NCBI GenBank assembly: GCA_027574665.1
Contig: CM050659.1
Coordinates: 16,965,001-17,029,000 of the forward strand
Origin: Rhynochetos jubatus
Taxonomy: Eukaryota > Chordata > Aves > Eurypygiformes > Rhynochetidae
Direction: 5' to 3'
DNA length: 64,000 nt
Both the position numbers and the translations under genes were made by a program. Below the pieces are notes generated by a model, which did not search any database, was not told the origin of the DNA, and saw only the letters and a list, made by a program, of their open reading frames with translations. Every line of letters begins with the position of its first letter. Within the stretch, counting starts at the first letter, position 1. Positions 60,331 through 64,000 of this stretch are shown one piece after another.

Positions 60331-63300
60331 AGGGTCCGGAGAACCAGAAAGCCCACAGCTCCAGGGATAATTGGGATTGCAAAGGCCTGCCAAGAGGAGC
60401 ACGACACTGCACAGACATGGCTCCTTCCCCTGCTTTCCTAGCCAGAACCCGGGGGGGGCCGTGGCCGGAAACCGCGGTCGGCAACTTCTAGGGTTAGGGT
60501 TAGGGTTAGGGTCCGGAGAACCAGAAAGCCCACAGCTCCAGGGATAATTGGGATTGCAAAGGCCTGCCAAGAGGAGCACGACACTGCACAGACATGGCTC
60601 CTTCCCCTGCTTTCCTAGCCAGAACCCAGGGCAGGCCGTGGCCGGAAACCGCGGTCGGCAACTTCTATTGTTAGGGTTAGGGTTAGGGTCCGGAGAACCA
60701 GAAAGCCCACAGCTCCAGGGATAATTGGGATTGCAAAGGCCTGCCAAGAGGAGCACGACACTGTACAGACATGGCTCCTTCCCCTGCTTTCCTAGCCAGA
60801 ACCCAGGGGGGGCCGTGGCCGGAAACCGCGGTCGGCAACTTCTAGGGTTAGGGTTAGGGTTAGGGTCCGGAGAACCAGAAAGCCCACAGCTCCAGGGATA
60901 ATTGGGATTGCAAAGGCCTGCCAAGAGGAGCACGACACTGCACAGACATGGCTCCTTCCCCTGCTTTCCTAGCCAGAACCCAGGGGGGGCCGTGGCCAGA
61001 AACCGCGGTCGGCAACTTCTAGGGTTAGGGTTAGGGTTAGGGTCCGGAGAACCAGAAAGCCCACAGCTCCAGGGATAATTGGGATTGCAAAGGCCTGCGA
61101 AGAGGAGCACGACACTGCACAGACATGGCTCCTTCCCCTGCTTTCCTAGCCAGAACCCAGGGGGGGCCGTGGCCGGAAACGGCGGTCGGCAACTTCTAGG
61201 GTTAGGGTTAGGGTCCGGAGAACCAGAAAGCCCACAGCTCCAGGGATAATTGGGATTGCAAAGGCCTGCCAAGAGGAGCACGACACTGCACAGACATGGC
61301 TCCTTCCCCTGCTTTCCTAGCCAGAACCCAGGGGGGGCCGTGGCTGGAAACCGCGGTCGGCAACTTCTAGGGTTAGGGTTAGGGTTAGGGTCCGGAGAAC
61401 CAGAAAGCCCACAGCTCCAGGGATAATTGGGATTGCAAAGGCCTGCCAAGAGGAGCACGACACTGCACAGACATGGCTCCTTCCCCAGCTTTCCTAGCCA
61501 GAACCCAGGGGGGGCCTTCGCCGGAAACCGCGGTCGGCAACTTCTAGGGTTAGGGTTAGGGTCCGGAGAACCAGAAAGCCCACAGCTCCAGGGATAATTG
61601 GGATTGCAAAGGCCTGCCAAGAGGAGCACGACACTGCACAGACATGGCTCCTTCCCCTGCTTTCCTAGCCAGAACCCAGGGGGGGCCGTGGCCGGAAACC
61701 GCGGTCGGCAACTTCTAGGGTTAGGGTTAGGGTTAGGGTCCGGAGAACCAGAAAGCCCACAGCTCCAGGGATAATTGGGATTGCAAAGGCCTGCCAAGAG
61801 GAGCACGACACTGCACAGACATGGCTCCTTCCCCAGCTTTCCTAGCCAGAACCCAGGGTTTGCCGTGGCCGGAAACCGCGGTCGGCAACTTCTAGGGTTA
61901 GGGTTAGGGTTAGGGTCCGGAGAACCAGAAAGCCCACAGCTCCAGGGATAATTGGGATTGCAAAGGCCTGCCAAGAGGAGCACGACACTGCACAGACATG
62001 GCTCCTTCCCCTGCTTTCCTAGCCAGAACCCGGGAGAGGCCGTGGCCGGAAACCGCGGTCGGCAACTTCTAGGGTTAGGGTTAGGGTTAGGGTCCGGAGA
62101 ACCAGAAAGCCCACAGCTCCAGGGATAATTGGGATTGCAAAGGCCTGCCAAGAGGAGCACGACACTGCACAGACATGGCTCCTTCCCCTGCTTTCCTAGC
62201 CAGAACCCGGGAGGGGCCGTGGCCGGAAACCGCGGTCGGCAACTTCTAGGGTTAGGGTTAGGGTTAGGGTCCGGAGAACCAGAAAGCCCAGAGCTCCAGG
62301 GATTATTGGGATTGCAAAGGCCTGCCAAGAGGAGCACGACACTGCACAGACATGGCTCCTTCCCCTGCTTTCCTAACCAGAACCCGGGGAGGGCCGTGGC
62401 CGGAAACCGCGGTCGGCAACTTCTAGGGTTAGGGTTAGGGTTAGGGTCCGGAGAACCAGAAAGCCCACAGCTCCAGGGATAATTGGGATTGCAAAGGCCT
62501 GCCAAGAGGAGCACGACACTGCACAGACATGGCTCCTTCCCCAGCTTTCCTAGCCAGAACCCAGGGGGGGCCGTGGCCGGAAACCGCGGTCGGCAACTTC
62601 TAGGGTTAGGGTTAGGGTTAGGGTCCGGAGAACCAGAAAGCCCACAGCTCCAGGGATAATTGGGATTGCAAAGGCCTGCCAAGAGTAGCACGACACTGCA
62701 CAGACATGGCTCCTTCCCCATCTTTCCTAGCCAGAACCCGGGGGGGGCCGTGGCCGGAAACCGCGGTCGGCAACTTCTAGGGTTAGGGTTAGGGTTAGGG
62801 TCCGGAGAACCAGAAAGCCCACAGCTCCAGGGATAATTGGGCTTGCAAAGGCCTGCCAAGAGGAGCACGACACTGCACAGACATGGCTCCTTCCCCTGCT
62901 TTCCTAGCCAGAACCCAGGGGGGGCCATGCCCGGAAACCGCGGTCGGCAACTTCTAGGGTTAGGGTTAGGGTTAGGGTCCGGAGAACCAGAAAGCCCACA
63001 GCTCCAGGGATAATTGGGATTGCAAAGGCCTGCCAAGAGGAGCACGACACTGCACAGACATGGCTCCTTCCCCTGCTTTCCTAGCCAGAACCCGGGGGGG
63101 GCCGTGGCCGGAAACCGCGGTCGGCAACTTCTAGGGTTAGGGTTAGGGTTAGGGTCCGGAGAACCAGAAAGCCCACAGCTCCAGGGATAATTGGGATTGC
63201 AAAGGCCTGCCAAGAGGAGCACGACACTGCACAGACATGGCTCCTTCCCCAGCTTTCCTAGCCAGAACCCAGGGGGGGCCATGCCCGGAAACCGCGGTCG

Positions 63301-64000
63301 GCAACTTCTAGGGTTAGGGTTAGGGTTAGGGTCCGGAGAACCAGAAAGCCCACAGCTCCAGGGATAATTGGGATTGCAAAGGCCTGCCAAGAGGAGCACG
63401 ACACTGCACAGACATGGCTCCTTCCCCTGCTTTCCTAGCCAGAACCCGGGGGGGGCGTGGCCAGAAACCGCGGTCGGCAACTTCTAGGGTTAGGGTTAGG
63501 GTTAGGGTCCGGAGAACCAGAAAGCCCACAGCTCCAGGGATAATTGGGATTGCAAAGGCCTGCCAAGAGGAGCACGACAATGCACACACATGGCTCCTTC
63601 CCCTGCTTTCCTAGCCAGAACCCGGGGGGGGCCGTGGCCGGAAACCGCGGTCGGCAACTTCTAGGGTTAGGGTTAGGGTTAGGGTCCGGAGAACCAGAAA
63701 GCCCACAGCTCCAGGGATAATTGGGATTGCAAAGGCCTGCCAAGAGGAGCACGACAATGCACACACATGGCTCCTTCCCCTGCTTTCCTAGACAGAACCC
63801 GGGGGGGTCCGTGGCGGGAAACCGCGGTTGGCAACTTCTAGGGTTAGGGTTAGGGTTAGGGTCCGGAGAACCAGAAAGCCCACAGCTCCAGGGATAATTG
63901 GGATTGCAAAGGCCTGCCAAGAGGAGCACGACACTGCACAGACATGGCTCCTTCCCCAGCTTTCCTAGCCAGAACCCAGGGCAGGCCGTGGCCGGAAACC
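60331..64000 (+). repeat. Right end of the main array
   Basis: About 21 monomers, nearly all 177 bp, run to the window edge without a change of character. Variants include CTATTGTTAGGG near 60666, GCGAAGAGG near 61099, GGGTTTGCC near 61856, GGATTATTGG near 62301 and a one-base-shorter run (GGGGGGGCGTGG near 63450) that closes the long minus-strand frame. GACAATGCACACACATGG occurs in two successive monomers near 63577 and 63754. The array has not reached pure TTAGGG by 64000. Confidence 0.93.
63481..63515 (+). repeat. Typical embedded telomeric tract (one per monomer)
   Basis: This is one representative of the roughly 350 hexamer tracts in the window: CTAGGG followed by three TTAGGG and then TCCGGAG. 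The first unit nearly always has C in place of T. Tract size ranges from two to five GGG units. I found no tract on the opposite strand and none longer than five units. Confidence 0.95.

Larger units (their letters stand above)
40237..63480 (-). other. 7747-codon open frame across the satellite, judged non-coding
   Basis: The minus strand is free of stops over about 131 monomers. Translated, it is a 57-59 residue repeat (segments such as LLLAGLCNPNYPWSCGLSG, SPDPNPNPNPRSCRPRFPA and PGFWLGKQGKEPC). It is open because all common monomer lengths are multiples of three and CCCTAA is read in the PN frame, so TAA never falls in frame. Against coding: it starts and ends inside ordinary monomers (a TAG created in GGCTAGC at one end, a shortened G run at the other), no signal peptide or domain is recognisable, the common variants (Q/L in GKQ, R/L in EPCRC, ATAPP/AKAPP/GMAPP) are mostly amino-acid changing, and similar but broken frames fill the rest of the array. 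I saw no promoter or splice structure for it. Confidence 0.75.
7018..64000 (+). repeat. Main subtelomere-type satellite array with embedded (TTAGGG)n
   Basis: Roughly 320 head-to-tail monomers fill this region, all in one orientation. Unit lengths fall on a ladder of 171, 177 and 183 bp set by three, four or five GGG units in the CTAGGG(TTAGGG)n tract; the rest, about 150 bp, is nearly invariant. Ordered landmarks are TCCGGAGAACCAG, GCTCCAGGGATAATTGGG, AAGGCCTGCCAAGAGG, GCACGACACTGCA, GACATGGCTCC, CTTTCCTAGCCAGAACCC, a G7-8 run, GGCCGTGGCCGGAAACC, GCGGTCGGCAACTTCTAGGG. There are about seven CpGs per unit. Monomers usually differ by only a few bases, and variants recur in blocks. There is no higher-level gap, transposon or gene in 57 kb. 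The array is cut by the window edge at 64000. Confidence 0.97.

Noticed and set aside
1-64000. Terminal telomere
   Set aside because: No tract exceeds five GGG units, and each is separated from the next by about 150 bp of other sequence.
7018-64000. CRISPR-like array of repeats and spacers
   Set aside because: Both the hexamer-bearing part and the 150 bp between are repeated. There are no unique spacers, and the sequence is of vertebrate type.
1-64000. tRNA or other polymerase III gene in the monomer
   Set aside because: No A-box and B-box pair at proper spacing and no cloverleaf could be found in the consensus unit.

Overview
The window holds no recognisable gene. It is almost entirely one tandem satellite family whose monomer (about 171, 177 or 183 bp) carries a short run of the vertebrate telomere hexamer TTAGGG next to about 150 bp of GC-rich, non-telomeric sequence. 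TTAGGG repeats, the CpG-rich monomer and the layered segmental duplications suggest a vertebrate, most likely mammalian, subtelomeric or interstitial telomere-type heterochromatin block. I cannot name the species from the sequence. Every hexamer tract I read has its G-rich strand on +, so if this is a subtelomere in normal orientation the chromosome end lies to the right and the centromere to the left. Both window ends cut the array mid-monomer, so it continues on both sides.

Layout. 1 to about 980: five to six monomers. About 981-2070: a 1.1 kb non-satellite spacer that interrupts a monomer. About 2071-3860: an old, diverged monomer subfamily (fewer hexamers, TTAGGG/CTAGGG variants, a different core). 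About 3860-5160: ordinary monomers. About 5161-6252: a second, nearly identical copy of the spacer, 4182 bp downstream of the first. About 6253-7017: a second copy of part of the diverged block. 7018-64000: the main array of roughly 320 monomers.

The main array is a patchwork of recent block duplications, seen from private variants that recur at fixed offsets: 1905 bp (9.5-13.35 kb), 1038 bp (16.4-18.4 kb), about 2.99 kb (19.4-25.05 kb), 3364 bp (27.6-34.4 kb), 8317 bp (26.1-27.5 against 34.4-35.9 kb), about 1245 bp in three rounds (35.9-39.8 kb), 885 bp (42.4-44.2 kb), 354 bp (47.6-48.36 kb) and about 3.0 kb (49.2-54.9 kb). Monomers on the left mostly have three GGG tracts and those on the right mostly four, so single-monomer G-quadruplex capacity rises from left to right.

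Long open frames run on the minus strand, the longest 7747 codons (40237-63480). They arise because 171, 177 and 183 are multiples of three and the hexamer contains a stop in only one frame per strand. Their variants mostly change amino acids, so I treat them as non-coding. The whole window reads as a structural, possibly transcribed (TERRA-like), telomere-related repeat domain and not as a set of cooperating genes.
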